Assembly: GCA_023525975.1 (NCBI GenBank)
Contig: CM042032.1
Location: 71,818,260-71,882,259 of the forward strand
Direction of reading: 5' to 3'
DNA from: Smallanthus sonchifolius
Taxonomy: Eukaryota > Streptophyta > Magnoliopsida > Asterales > Asteraceae
DNA length: 64,000 nt
Shown here: piece by piece, positions 53,224 through 64,000 of the stretch
Numbering within the stretch: position 1 is the first letter of the stretch
How the letters are laid out: each line of letters starts with the position of its first letter
Made by a program: the position numbers and the translations under genes
Notes under the pieces: model-generated
Told to the model about the DNA's origin: nothing
The model's database searches: none
What the model saw: the letters and a program-made list of their open reading frames with translations, nothing else

Positions 53224-53643
53224 CTAGGTTAGAAACCCCGTGTATTACACATGTTGAATAAATGCAATTTTATATACTTAGTAATAAAAATTTACATATT
53301 ACATATTTATGACATATTACAAAGTTTTTTTAATACAAATTTTAGAAACGTTATATAGTTATTTTTTAAAAATGTTTTATAAAAAGAATGAACGAAATAT
53401 TCAATTTATAAAAATGTTTTATGAACAAACCTATTTTTTTAAATATAAAAGGTTTTATAAAAAGAATTATAGAAATCATTATTATTTAATAGAAGAGAGA
53501 AGCGGAAAACAAAAAATTATAAAAAAACAACTAAAGAAAAATGTGAATAATTAATAGGAGAAAGAGGCGGAAAAAAAATGATGAGGATGAATAGAAGAGT
53601 GACAAGTGTCCCCCCAAAACCTTTATTTATTATATAGTATAGA
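53224..53643 (-). mobile_element. Non-autonomous Helitron
   Basis: On the minus strand it starts TCTATACTATATAATAAATA after an A and ends CTAG before a T, with ACATGTGTAATACACGGGGT as an imperfect hairpin near the end. Its length is 420 bp. GACACTTGTCACTC after the start matches the GTGACACGTGTC zone of the copy at 18558-18961. Confidence 0.87.
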
Positions 53644-53993
53644 TATAGATTATGGGCATTTATGATAAGAAATGTTATTAGAACGTATAAATTCCCTTTA
53701 TAATATTTTTCTTTACGTAAAACAATTGTTTTTTATAGGGAAAAGCACATAACATTTATATAAGCTTTATCCAATTTCTATGTGTATATCTTTTTTAATA
53801 ACCAACTATCGAAAACACACGGTTCGGTTCTGAGCAATAAAGATAAAAATAAATATGGTGTAACAGTATATTTGTAACTTAAAAAAATAATATTTTAAAA
53901 GTTATAGCTCAAAATTAATTATAAAGATTTAAATTATTAAGGAATTTTTTTTAAATGTAAAAAAAGTTTTAAAAAATTAATTATGACAGCACC

Positions 53994-54263
53994 TAGAGGA
54001 GCACAAAAAACTGGTTTATTAACCGAACCGAAATTAAAATTGGTTTGGGTGAAATCGGTGGTTTGAAACCGATTTGTAACCTTGTAGGCTCAAACTGGTT
54101 TGATACCGGTTTAACCTGAACCGAACCGGTTAAATCCCCCTCGAGAATTGGTTTCAAACCAGTCAAACACCCCTCAAGAAACGGATTGAACAAAAACCGG
54201 TTCGGACTTATGTTGACTAAAACCGATCCGGTTTGGTTTGAAAATCCGATTTGTGCACCTCTA
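53994..54263. mobile_element. MITE related to the hAT element at 40327
   Basis: TAGAGGAGCACAAAAAACTGG and complement TAGAGGTGCACAAATCGG are TIRs close to those of the complete hAT element. The subterminal regions share CCGAACCGG words. The flanks ACAGCACC and ACATCAGC match only in part, so the target duplication has decayed. Confidence 0.75.
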
Positions 54264-54468
54264 ACATCAGCAGAGGGCCTACTGACATCAGCATTTGAAC
54301 CGGAAATTTTGGGGTGGGATTCGGATACCAAGTGAAAAGGCAATGCGCTTACCACGTGTGCACAAGCCCACTTACGTTAAAATCCTGATTCATATGATAT
54401 ATATGTAAAAAAAAGCTTGAAGATTAAAAAAAACCAAAACCAATAACGTGGCAGGCCTCGATTGGACG

Positions 54469-55250
54469 TGTTTTGTAATGATGAATATAAACAAAGGAGA
54501 ATTTGTATTTCTCAATTCATGAAGTATACAATACATCTATTTATAGGAAAGAAAAAGACTATTTAGCAATTTGGTAAGTTGACAAGTTGGCTTGCCAGCT
54601 TGTAATACACAGGAAATAATTTATATTATCCAACACTCTTTTTTAAGATGGGCATATATATTAATCATACCCAGCTTTTTACAAATATAGTTGACTTTAC
54701 TTCCAGGCAAGGGTTTAGTGAATACATTGCTAATTGATATCCACTGCCAACTGACGATTTCTATTTGACCTGCGGACGCTTGGTGTTACAACCGATTCCT
54801 AAATCCGCTCTGGTTCAGGTTCAACAACTCCTTGTTGATTCGCAGTTTCAACCAAAGTTACTTGTGGTTCTTAAGCTTCTTCTAGGTCCACAATGTTTTT
54901 CAGTCAGCCCTCTCGTAAGAAATTCTTTCTCTAAGAAGACACATCTACGAGCTATGAAAACCCTGTTTTCATTGGGCTGATAGAAATAGTAACATTTTGT
55001 CTCATTTGGGTAACCGACGAAAACAACCTTTTCGCCTCTGGGTTCTAATTTGTTAGAAGTCTCAAGTTTGACATAAGCTTCACAATCCCAGACCTTAGGT
55101 AGGATAAGCTTGTATTTCTCCCATGTCATATCTCATATGGTGTTTTGTTCACCCTTTTGGTTGGAAGCACGTTGACAACTTGAGTAGCAGTTTCAAGAGC
55201 ATAACCCTAAAAGGAGTGTGGCAAGTTAGTTCGACTCATCATTGATCAAA
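54469..55250 (-). pseudogene. Deleted Ty1-copia remnant (LTR, RNase H end, integrase C-terminus)
   Basis: On the minus strand, 55250-54780 encodes the integrase C-terminal/linker part of copia Pol, with KVWDCEAYVK, VFVGYPNETKCYYFY and ENRVFIARRCVFLEKEFL. About 54775-54650 resembles the RNase H end (VFTKPLPGSK and KKLGMI). The whole reverse transcriptase between them is missing. A TGTTGGATAATATAAATTA start at 54635 marks the 3' LTR, which ends near 54469. All frames are broken. Confidence 0.75.
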
Positions 55251-55259
55251 CCATATCTA

Positions 55260-56151
55260 ATAGAGTTCGTGAAACGCCCCAAACTAGGTACACCTCATAA
55301 TTGGCACAAAACATAATTCAGAATCTTTTACAACGGGAGTCTTAAACATTCAAAAATCCATAAGGAAATAAAACATTTAAACAATCATTGTTCATTAAAC
55401 AAGAATGTTAGTCTTCAGAGTTAGCAGCCCTCCAGTCCATGCATTCCGAGCCCTCACGGTTTCTCTCTTACTATTCCTTCTTCTAACTTGGTGTGCATAC
55501 TAAAAGTCAAATATACTGAGTGAGTTCTATCTTTACTTCATTAACAGTAAACTTTCTGCATTTCTTTTAACATAGCTCAATTAGAATGATTGATATCTTT
55601 AAAACTTGTCTATAATTGTTCTAAGGGTTAAAACACTCCATTGATATCTCTTTTGATTTTACATTCCTTGATTAGTATGTTATGTATTCGAATCTTTATT
55701 CCATGTGGGTTATAAGTGATGGAATCTTAGATGAATTTTAAGTTTTGAGTTAATGAATTGATTATTTGTTGAAGGATAAGCAAAACTAAGTGTTGGAACA
55801 TTGGTGCTTCAAATTATGCATATTTTTACTAGCTAATTTACTTACAAATATAGAGTTTTTAAGTAAATTTTATCTTTTAGTGTTATGCTTAATTTATTTA
55901 TGAATTTTTGTGGGACTAATTCCATCAAAACTGAAGAAAGAACAATTTATGAAGAAATCAAGACTTAGAAGATAAGTGTGTCGTGCTAAATAACACACGA
56001 GTAACTAGATTGGAAGGCAAATCAATGAAGAAATACATAGTCGTGTGGAAGGCAAATTAATGAAGAAATCTGAAGACAGAAGTAGGCGGGTTTTGTCATT
56101 ATTATGTAGTTAAATAGATGTTGAAATACACGGCCAAGTCAACCCCAATTA
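55260..56151. other. Intergenic DNA with a possible gypsy LTR fragment
   Basis: GTGAAACGCCCCAAACTAGG at 55269 and the following 250 bases resemble a gypsy LTR (TGTGACACCCC-type start with a TACTGAGTGAGTT end), but no borders can be shown. The rest holds no gene. Confidence 0.35.
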
Positions 56152-56710
56152 GACCATGAGTAGTGCTGGTGTTAGAAGGGGGGGCGTGAAAATAAGCTCT
56201 TTCACGCCCCTGAACACCGCCCCCTAGGCGTGAAATGAGGGGGGGGGTGGGGCATTTCACAGGCGTTGTGCACACTCTCCCATATCCAAACGGTAATATT
56301 ACCGTTAAAATAATAAATAAATAAAAAAATTACCGTTTAAAAAAATAAAATAAAAATCTATTTTTCTCCAAAAATCTATAAATACCAACCCATTTTTACT
56401 CACTAATTTTGATAAAATTTGTAGTAATTTGTTTAATATTTTTTGTATTGGAAATAATTTTTTGTATTGGAAATAAAATTTGCAGACATGTAGGATTTTT
56501 TTAATTTTTTTTAATGAATGTAGTTTTTTAATTAGTTTAATTTTATTTTATTGGTATTTAGTTAATTACTAGTTAATGATTAAAAATTAAATACGGGGCG
56601 TTAAACCACTACGCACCCTAGTGAAAATGGACAGTGAAAACTCTTGTGCTGATGTGACGCTGACGTGGAGAGGCGTGAAAAAGAGGGGCGTGAAACCACT
56701 ACGGATAGCC
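56152..56710. mobile_element. PIF/Harbinger-type MITE, copy 3
   Basis: TTA duplications at 56149-56151 and 56711-56713. Ends GACCATGAGTAGTGCTGG and complement GGCTATCCGTAGTGGTTT are diverged TIRs, and CACGCCCC subterminal words repeat near both ends. It is non-coding. Confidence 0.8.
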
Positions 56711-56713
56711 TTA

Positions 56714-57764
56714 AATAAAAGATTTTGCAAGCAAAAGTAGTATTTGCATGAACCATATCTACCGATAGGAAACTTGCTTCTCATGTTTGGACAACTTCTT
56801 AAGGTTTTTTTAGACAACAACCGACAACCTTTTATGTTGATTTATTTGTCTTGTTTGATCTACTTATGTATTTGAATCGTTGCTGCTTTTTTTTTAAGAA
56901 TTTTTTAAAATCATGATTTTGGATTTTATTCATTTTCATACTACAACTTTTTTATTTTATTTTATATGCTATGCATCTTTTTTAAAAGCCCAGTAAGCCC
57001 AAACCGTGAAATCAAACTAAAGTCAAACCGCTAGTAAAGGTTTCGTTTGATTTCGTTTAAAATTTCAACCGTTTAATTTTGGTTTACAATGATAAAAAAA
57101 CCCTAGTAACAATTTACTCCCACTTCGGCCTAAATACCACCGGAGCCTCAATAACCCTACTATTAGTCCTGTATAAAGCTAAGGTAACACATGCTTGAGT
57201 CTTCTAAATTCTTTTTAAAGAAACAACTTTTTACTCATAAATACCACGTAACCTGTACTTCTTGGTTGAAGAATAAAAGCATTTTGCCTAAAAACCACTC
57301 ATACTTAACCAGAAAGAAACTTGAGCTTTCAAAAGCTTGCGATTATACCATTACAACATTGCATTTGGCTTATTAACATAAAAAAAACATGTCCAAAAAC
57401 ATGGTTAAATGAAGTTAAGGATGTCTTTGTATCCTCAAGCGCACCAAAACAACAAAAGTTACTGCGGTTTTAAAAGGGTACTATTTTCAATCGCTTTGTA
57501 ATTCAGTACAAACCTTAAAATGTAACCGAGATGCCCGTACAGAGATTTACTCCACGACTATTTCTGCATATTTATTCCACCAACAGCAGGCCTGAAAATT
57601 CTTTGGCCTACAAAACAAATACAAAATCAACAGAAATGGAGACAAAAGGATTGCATTTTATCTCTAACGGGTCAAAATGGTAAAATTAAAAAAATTAGAT
57701 TAAAATGAAACTGGTCAAATGGGCAAAAGTCATCTAAAGTGTATTTTTAATGCATAAAACATTT
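56714..57764. other. AT-rich intergenic DNA
   Basis: No gene is recognised. A stretch with CCCACTTCGGCC and AAACCGTGAAATC words shows no frame of interest. Confidence 0.35.
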
Positions 57765-57772
57765 TATTTAGA

Positions 57773-58120
57773 CCCATTGGCTTTTAATAATCCAAACTAT
57801 GACCCATTAGCTGATAATAACCCATACTAACAGTTTGGCCGGTGACAGTCCCAACTTTCACTTTTTTTGTAAAGGGCAGTCCCAATAGCATAATCATAAC
57901 GGATTTACACTTGATTTCGCTCAAAATGATGATTTTGAATGGAACAGAGAAACATACATGCGAAATCGAGTGGGAACCGAGTGTAAATCCGTTATGATTA
58001 TGCTATTGGGACTGCCCTTCACAACAAAAGTAAAAGTTGAGACTGGCACCAGCCAAACTGTTAGTATGGATTACTATCAGCCAATGGGTCATAGTTTGGA
58101 TTATTCTAAACCAATTTGCC
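57773..58120. mobile_element. Long-inverted-repeat MITE, copy 2
   Basis: TATTTAGA flanks both sides (57765-57772 and 58121-58128). The arms pair over most of the length: TAATAATCCAAACTATGACC at the left, its complement at the right, and GTGTAAATCCGTTATGATTA with its complement nearer the centre. It is the same family as 19033-19441. Confidence 0.9.
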
Positions 58121-58128
58121 TATTTAGA

Positions 58129-58889
58129 AAGCTGTATTATTATTGAAATAATGTAACTTTCATAGTCATATTAGACATGCTAATTATTTATCAAGAAAAA
58201 ATTAGATGAAAGTGTTCCACGTCCACCCAATGTGACCGTTTGACTCAAACCAATTTAAATGTTACTGGCTATAACAAGTTATCCAACCCATTTTGCCTGA
58301 TTCCTATTAGATTTTTCTACCTTGTTGCCTATTTTCAAATTAAAGAAAATGTTGTCTGATTCCTATTTTTAAACAACTACAAGAGATATTTTCAAAACTG
58401 CTAGTAATCAGTGATGTTATTTGCGAGCTTGAGCCGTTGTCTGGTTCATTGATGAGATTGATGGGAAGTTTGAACTTGGAACAAGGGAACCGATTATTAT
58501 TGGTGTTTCTGTATATCTAGTATTGTTTATGTCATGAAAAAAGAATATGTTGTACAAATATACAATTGTCATATCCAACAGGAGAAGGATCCTTTGCCAT
58601 TCAGACAACAACGATAAACTAACCTAAAAATATGAAAGTCAACTATTCTTTGATTTCTCACAGATCTTACCAATATGGCAACATATTCTTCTACTTGAGT
58701 TTACTTATTTATTAGTTATCGATATTAGTTTTATTATCAGCTAACTTTATTTCATTCCATGTTTCATTTGGATCTTCTTGGGATCATTCTCATTGGAACA
58801 GAATTATATCTGAAGATAAAATCTGTGTGTGTGTATATATACAATTGTAAAGCATTGCAAACAAAGAGCATGGCATGTGCAAACCTGAT
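58129..58889 (-). other. 3' flank of the complex I 51 kDa gene
   Basis: No other gene is seen. The 100-300 bases next to the stop codon are the likely 3' UTR, with a short GT/TA run at 58826-58842. Confidence 0.4.
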
Positions 58890-60341
58890 TCAAGCAGCTG
58901 CCTGAAGCAACTCTCTTTCAGCATGTTCCCTGATCCTCCTCTCAAGCTCAGGCCTAAAATGCCTGATAAGACCTTGAACGGGCCAAGCAGCAGCATCACC
59001 CAACGCACAAATTGTGTGTCCTTCAATCTGCTTAGTCACCTCTTGGAGCATATCAATCTCCTCCAACTTTGCATTCCCAACTTTCATCCTTTCCATGATC
59101 ATCCAAAGCCATCCGGTACCCTCTCTGCAAGGTGTACACTGACCACAACTCTCATGCTTATAAAAGTAAGAAAGCCGTGCAATGGCATCCACAACATCAG
59201 TTGATTTATCCATCACAATAACAGCAGCTGTACCTAATCCAGACTGGACAGCCTTGAGTGCATCAAAATCCATCAGGACATCCTCACATACGTGTTTAGG
59301 AAGCAATGGTACAGATGATCCCCCGGGAATTACCGCCAGTAAATTGTCCCATCCGCCCCTAACACCACCACAATGGCGCTCTAGCAGTTCCTTCAATGAT
59401 ATACTCATCTCCTCTTCGACTGTGCATGGCTTGTTCACATGACCGGATATGCAAAATAGTTTCGTCCCGGAATTGTTCTTTCTCCCAAAACTAGAAAACC
59501 ACTCGGGCCCACGCCTTAAAATGGTAGGTGAGACAGCTACTGTTTCCACATTTGTAACAGTTGTTGGACATCCGTATAGACCTGCATTAGCTGGGAAAGG
59601 GGGTTTCAATCTAGGTTTTCCTTGCTTACCCTCAAGGCTCTCCAGAAGTGCTGTTTCTTCACCACAAATGTAAGCACCAGCACCAAAGTGTATATGCACA
59701 TCAAAATCATAACCCGAACCACACGCGTTTTTTCCAAGTAACCCAGCTGCATAGGCTTCTTTTCTGGCCTTTTCAAGGTTGAGGCGCTCGTTCACATATT
59801 CACCTCTAATGTAGATATAAGCAGCAGTTGCCCTCATACCCACTCCAGCAATCAAGCATCCTTCTAGAAGTTTATGTGGATCATTTCGCATAATCTCCCT
59901 GTCTTTACAGGTTCCAGGCTCACTTTCATCAGCATTAACAACAAGATAGGATGGACGACCATCAGATACCTTAGGCATAAATGACCATTTGAGACCAGAT
60001 GGAAATCCAGCACCACCACGTCCACGTAGGCCAGACTTTTTCATTTCATTTACTATCCAATCAGAACCCTTGATCACTAAATCTTTAGTTCTATGCCAAT
60101 CACCACGTTTCATGGCCCCTTTGAGAAATGGGTCATGTATACCATAAAGGTTGGTAAATATGCGGTCTTCATCTTTCAAGCCACCAAAGTGAGTTCTCTC
60201 AGGAGGAGGGGGAGGTGGTGGAGGCTGTGCAGTATTAGCAGTTGTTGCAGATTGAGTGCTACATAATCGAGCACCTAGCCCCCAATTCCCATTTTGACGC
60301 CTCAACAAAGCAGCCCGTTGCAGAGAAAGAATGCCCTTCAT
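58890..60341 (-). CDS. NDUFV1: Complex I 51 kDa subunit, FMN/NADH-binding (NDUFV1)
   Basis: One uninterrupted coding exon of 483 residues, in line with Arabidopsis CI51 (about 486). It is the matrix-arm subunit of mitochondrial NADH dehydrogenase that takes electrons from NADH to FMN and on to the N3 iron-sulphur cluster. The N-terminus is basic (LQRAALLRRQ) with a proline run at 40-47, fitting a mitochondrial presequence. Visible sites: GRGGAGFPSG (107-116) for FMN, the NADH/FMN glycine-rich GAGAYICGEET (220-230), and 4Fe-4S cysteines 399, 402, 405 (SCGQCTPC) and 445 (HTICALGD). The start is chosen because a splice acceptor lies six bases upstream and no earlier Met continues the frame. The coding part has no introns while the leader seems to have one. 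Identity is certain. Confidence 0.97.
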   Translation of the reverse strand: MKGILSLQRAALLRRQNGNWGLGARLCSTQSATTANTAQPPPPPPPPERTHFGGLKDEDRIFTNLYGIHDPFLKGAMKRGDWHRTKDLVIKGSDWIVNEMKKSGLRGRGGAGFPSGLKWSFMPKVSDGRPSYLVVNADESEPGTCKDREIMRNDPHKLLEGCLIAGVGMRATAAYIYIRGEYVNERLNLEKARKEAYAAGLLGKNACGSGYDFDVHIHFGAGAYICGEETALLESLEGKQGKPRLKPPFPANAGLYGCPTTVTNVETVAVSPTILRRGPEWFSSFGRKNNSGTKLFCISGHVNKPCTVEEEMSISLKELLERHCGGVRGGWDNLLAVIPGGSSVPLLPKHVCEDVLMDFDALKAVQSGLGTAAVIVMDKSTDVVDAIARLSYFYKHESCGQCTPCREGTGWLWMIMERMKVGNAKLEEIDMLQEVTKQIEGHTICALGDAAAWPVQGLIRHFRPELERRIREHAERELLQAAA

Positions 60342-61800
60342 GTGTACCTAACACAAAATTGCACAATAATGCTAATGTAAAGAAAATCCATTTGGTGCCC
60401 AAAAGTTGTGATATTATACTTAATAAACTTATAGTAACTACAACAAGCTGGCACAAAGGCATAAACTTATGAGAACAAACTCATGTTTAAATATATCATG
60501 GTATATGACCTCACAAAAGAAAACAAGTTAATATCACATTGCAAACATGAAATCGAGGTGTTATTCTAGATTTATATACTAAATCACCAGCTTTGCATTT
60601 ATAGAGAAGTAACAAAGTCTTAGTTTTTTTTCAAACACTTTAACGGAATAAAAGCATGAATAATGTGTTCCAAATCAAGTGCCTCAAATATACTTAATAC
60701 TGAAATGAGCGGGCTTGGGTCTAGTACTGGAAATGCTTTACATGTACAAAACAAACAAGAAATCCACTTTTAACCTTGGTTTTAAAAAGCGACAGGGTCT
60801 AAAACTGAAGTGCAAAAACGGACTGCTTTCATACACGAGACGCAACTTATTATATAAAATTTTAATATATTTCCCATAGGTTTCTAGTATCATTTACCCA
60901 AAAACTAGACACAAATAAGCTCTATATATGGTGTAATATCTAAACAACCTCTATGTACAACCTAAAAAGCCTGTTGCACAACATCCCAAAGCACAAATCC
61001 AGCCCTCATACGAAAAGCGCGCCTCAGACCTGCGCCTTATGCCGATTTTTTGCCTGAAAAGCGCGCCTCACTGCACCTTTTGTACACCCTTCGCCTTGCC
61101 TACACAAAGGCGGCAGCCCTTGCGCGCTTTTTAAAACCAGTTTTACAAGGACAGCAGGACTACAAACATAGGGTATGTTAACATCATGTTTGTTTAGCAC
61201 TGATAACCAAAATACATACCGAATTAGTGTTTTAATCTTACAAACTAACTGTCAACATAGTTAGCATACTAGAACAACGAATATACCAACACCAGATCAA
61301 TTTAAGGGTAAACTCACATCCTGCAATTAAGCAACTAGTTGCATAACATATCACACGTATCTATTATCTAACTAAACCATCTCAGTGCACTCAACAAAAA
61401 CAAAAGTTCAATTCATGAGCGAGCTATCCCCAAATTACGCACAATTCTAGGGTTTCCACAAATCGTTCCTCGTTTACTTCCAGTTATCCAAATTTTTCAT
61501 AGATCAGAACAATAAACTCGTATCGGATCCGAATTACAACAAGAACTGGATTAAATCGGATCTATAACAATCTCAAATTAAGGCGAAATCAATCGAATAC
61601 CTAGGTTAGAGCTAACTAGTGCAAAATCAAACGAAGACAAGCATGAGAAACAGAAACAGGAAAACAAATTCGTACCATACCACACGAAATGTAGCAATCA
61701 AGCTTCTTAGCTGAGCTTCAACGATTCAAATATGGTGAAGATTTTGAGATGCTCAGGTGCAGGGAGAATGAACCTGACTCCCGATGGTTCGCATCTAACG
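60342..61800 (-). promoter_or_regulatory. 5' UTR of the complex I gene with an inferred intron (60348-61675)
   Basis: On the minus strand GTGTGGTATG|GTACGAA (61675) is a donor and TTTGTGTTAG|GTACAC (60348) an acceptor, placing a leader exon at 61676 to about 61800 and six leader bases before the ATG. A MITE at 60774-61146 lies in the intron. This rests on splice signals only. Confidence 0.6.
60774..61146. mobile_element. TIR element in the leader intron of the complex I gene
   Basis: Left CTTGGTTTTAAAAAGCG and right complement ACTGGTTTTAAAAAGCG are TIRs. Inside are GCGCGCCTCA and TTGCGCGC words similar in style to the RABB1 intron element at 7871. Flanking TTTTAAC and TTTTACA may be a decayed target duplication. 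Confidence 0.7.
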
Positions 61801-62295
61801 GCGTGAAATGAATTTTATAAATTACGCCGTGAACCGGAAGAGTAAGCCGGACCGGAGTGGGTTATCGAACGGTTTGGTTTGTGATGGTTTTACGGAACGC
61901 GTGGATAGTAAATGGGCCGTAAAATATGTATGACGAATCGGCCCAATAAGACTGCAACATGGACTTATCTAAGTGAAGCGGTTTGAAACCGTCGGTTTGG
62001 GACCGGTTTGGTTATTCATAGGAGATAGGGTTATTCTCACACCAAACCGGGTTCGACCTGAACCGGTTTAGTGCAAAAAACCGTTTTGTGCATCTATACT
62101 TACTTGAACACGAGTTTGTGTGATTCTTACCGTAAACATTTATGGCAAAACTCTTATACATGACTTGAACACGAGTTTGTGTGATTCTCCCAGGATAGAG
62201 AGGATGCTCCCAGAAAGACCCACCCCCCTCGGCTAAAAAAAAACAAGTCAAAACCTTTTTTTGGAATAAGATAAAAACCTGCAACAAAGAACCAA

Positions 62296-62299
<4 letters not shown>
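61801..62299. other. Intergenic DNA with a partial hAT-like MITE (about 61978-62096)
   Basis: CGGTTTGAAACCG and AACCGGTTTAGTGC followed by TTTTGTGCATCTATA resemble the right end of the hAT family at 40327. The left end is incomplete. ACTTGAACACGAGTTTGTGTGATTCT is repeated at 62102 and 62162. Confidence 0.55.

Positions 62300-62349
<50 letters not shown>
62300..62349. repeat. (TA)n microsatellite
   Basis: An uninterrupted TA run. Confidence 0.95.
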
Positions 62350-62352
<3 letters not shown>

Positions 62353-63379
62353 TAATACTAAAGTAGCTTAAACTAAGACACTTAAAACTAAAGATACTCT
62401 TAGAGCTTAAGCACACCTAAAAACGAGGCACACCTAAGATTACCTGTCCACGTATAACCTAAAGCGTAAAAGCAAATCTAAGCCTAACGGCCAAACCTAG
62501 AACAAAGTATCCTAAGATTACCAGTCCACCTCAAAACTAAAGACACACCTAAAAACTGAAAAACACTCATAAGTCTAAATATAAAAAAGAAAAGGTAAAT
62601 AAATATTAAATACAAAAACGTGTAGTAAAAAATGGTTAATTCAATTTGGTTCCAAAAGTCAAGAAAAAAAAGGGACTAACCGACAATTTGGATGGCTTGT
62701 GTAAAACCAAACATGTTGGTACAAAATTAGAGAGGGTCTAGTGTCTACACTAGAGACCCTGTGGTAAGTTAATATGGACCGTAGTCGTCACCCGCTTAAC
62801 ATTATGTCGTGTTTCGAACCTGAAGTAGCTAACTGGGATGATGGTTTAAACCATCGATTCCAAGCCTCCACTTAGTTATAAGAATTTAGTTTATATGATT
62901 TAAGTAAGAAATAAATGTAAAAAATTATAAACCTATTTTTCACATGGGCGAAACATAGTGGGGGCCAGAGAGGGCCCAGGCCCCTAATTTTTTCTCAGAA
63001 GTACTGATTTTAACCCACTAGATTTATTTAATTATTTCGTATTAGTTATAGCGTTTGAGTCTCTCCTGATCCAGATATAAACCTAAACTTATTTTCATAG
63101 AAAGAGAAATTGCTGAAACTTTGATTCGAAATCAATAATTGATGTCGGGTTGAGTTGTAATTATTCTTCATTTGTCGTTTATGTGTAAAAACTGGGTTTT
63201 TTTTAGATTTTTGGTCTTTATTTAGTCGAAAAAATTTGGTCTTTTTATGTGTAATCTTTTCGGCCCCCTCAACTTAATTGTTCAAGTTCCGTCACTAATT
63301 GTTCATAACCTTAAGTTTTTAATATAGAGTATAATAGCATAACAGCCCGTTAACTGTTTGAAGTTAGTCACAAAAATAA
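62350..63379. other. Intergenic DNA, weak internal repeats
   Basis: At 62350-62560 the words CACACCTAA, AAACTAAAGA and AAGATTACC(A/T)GTCCAC recur, a small degenerate direct repeat. GTTTCGAACCTGAAG near 62811 resembles a polymerase III B box but no A box was found. No gene is seen. Confidence 0.4.
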
Positions 63380-63388
63380 AATTTTCTT

Positions 63389-63856
63389 GAGCAAATTACA
63401 AATTACGTCCTTTAAGTATTATCCATATTTCAAAATACGTCCTTTAACTAAGGAAATTACAGAAAACGTCCTTTATGTTTAAAAAACCTTGCACATTACG
63501 TCCTTTAGACTAACGAGCGTTAAATTTCACCGTTAAGTCAGGTCACGTGCCTTGCATGTGAGGGCGTTTTAGTCTTTTTACCCACAATTTCAGGTACATA
63601 GATTTGAGAATGGGTGGGGCTTTTACAAATTTAGGGTTTTAAATTTATTTTTGTGGGTAAAAAAACCAAAACGCCTCCACATGCAAGGCACGTGACCCGA
63701 CTTAACGGTGAAATTTAACGCCCGTTAGTCTAAAGGACGTAACGTGCAAGGTTTTTTAAACATAAATGACGTTTTCTGTAATTTCCTTAGTTAAAGTACG
63801 TATTCTGAAATATGGTTAATACTTAAATGACGTAATTTATAATTTGTAATTTGCTC
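63389..63856. mobile_element. Mutator-type foldback element
   Basis: 468 bp whose two arms of about 200 bp pair almost throughout (GAGCAAATTACAAATTACG at the left, its complement at the right, then ACGTCCTTT repeats and CGTTAAATTTCACCGTTAAG). A perfect 9-bp target duplication AATTTTCTT lies at 63380-63388 and 63857-63865. Long TIRs with a 9-bp duplication are the mark of MULEs. It has no coding capacity. Confidence 0.93.
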
Positions 63857-64000
63857 AATTTTCTTTCTTTATAATACTGATCACAATTGAAAACGAACCA
63901 GATTGTAATTACTATACTTTTAAAGGTTTTAAATGAAATAGTACAACACCCTCAACCACCAATTATTTTAAGTCGGCCATAAAATTGGGTTTCTTTTATA

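Noticed and set aside
58875..59673. Plus-strand frames across the complex I gene
   Set aside because: These are antisense shadows of a conserved, complete coding exon.

Overview
This is nuclear DNA from a flowering plant. It is AT-rich, its genes are split by many short-to-long introns, all five intact genes have recognisable plant family members, and the space between genes is packed with plant transposons (Ty1-copia, Ty3-gypsy, hAT, PIF/Harbinger-type, Mutator-type and Helitron-type). The protein style and transposon load suggest a eudicot, probably an asterid such as a composite; that last step is inference with low confidence. Five intact genes are supported by exon-by-exon reconstruction with closing reading frames: a RABB1/RAB2-type small GTPase (+, 7332-13182); a mitochondrial PPR protein of the Arabidopsis At4g35850 type (-, 14471-18463); an RGLG-type copine/RING ubiquitin ligase (-, 28485-32453); the SAGA subunit SGF29 with a tandem Tudor domain (-, 43771-48264); and the 51 kDa FMN/NADH subunit of mitochondrial complex I (-, 58890-60341). 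They are unrelated housekeeping or regulatory genes, and nothing suggests they form a cluster or pathway. Layout: 1-2600 holds a Ty1-copia 5' end (LTR 377-694 plus primer-binding site) beside a decayed Ty3-gypsy gag. 2600-7010 is AT-rich with a possible SINE, a long degenerate short-motif array and a TA-flanked inverted-repeat element. 7190-13182 is the GTPase gene, whose 4.3 kb second intron carries two hAT-like non-autonomous elements with perfect 8-bp target duplications. 14471-18463 is the PPR gene, with a Helitron-like element 95 bp upstream of its start codon. 20349-21320 holds an unusual chimeric pseudogene made of exon pieces of acetoacetyl-CoA thiolase, a SAUR gene and a euAP2-type transcription factor gene. 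24726-27083 is a dense run of TIR elements embedded in TA repeats, followed by a PIF/Harbinger-type element with another nested inside it. 33141-43049 is a transposon graveyard with several Helitrons, a tRNA-derived SINE and a complete but dead hAT element (TIRs, 8-bp TSD, transposase with several frame breaks). 48265-58889 holds the SGF29 5' UTR intron, minisatellites, nested MITEs, a deleted copia remnant and further MITEs. After the complex I gene the window ends in a 468-bp Mutator-type foldback element with a perfect 9-bp target duplication. The most novel item is the three-gene chimera at 20.3-21.3 kb. Also worth attention are the many element families lodged in TA repeats and the recurring set of short Helitrons with shared ends. 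No new multi-gene biological system was found.
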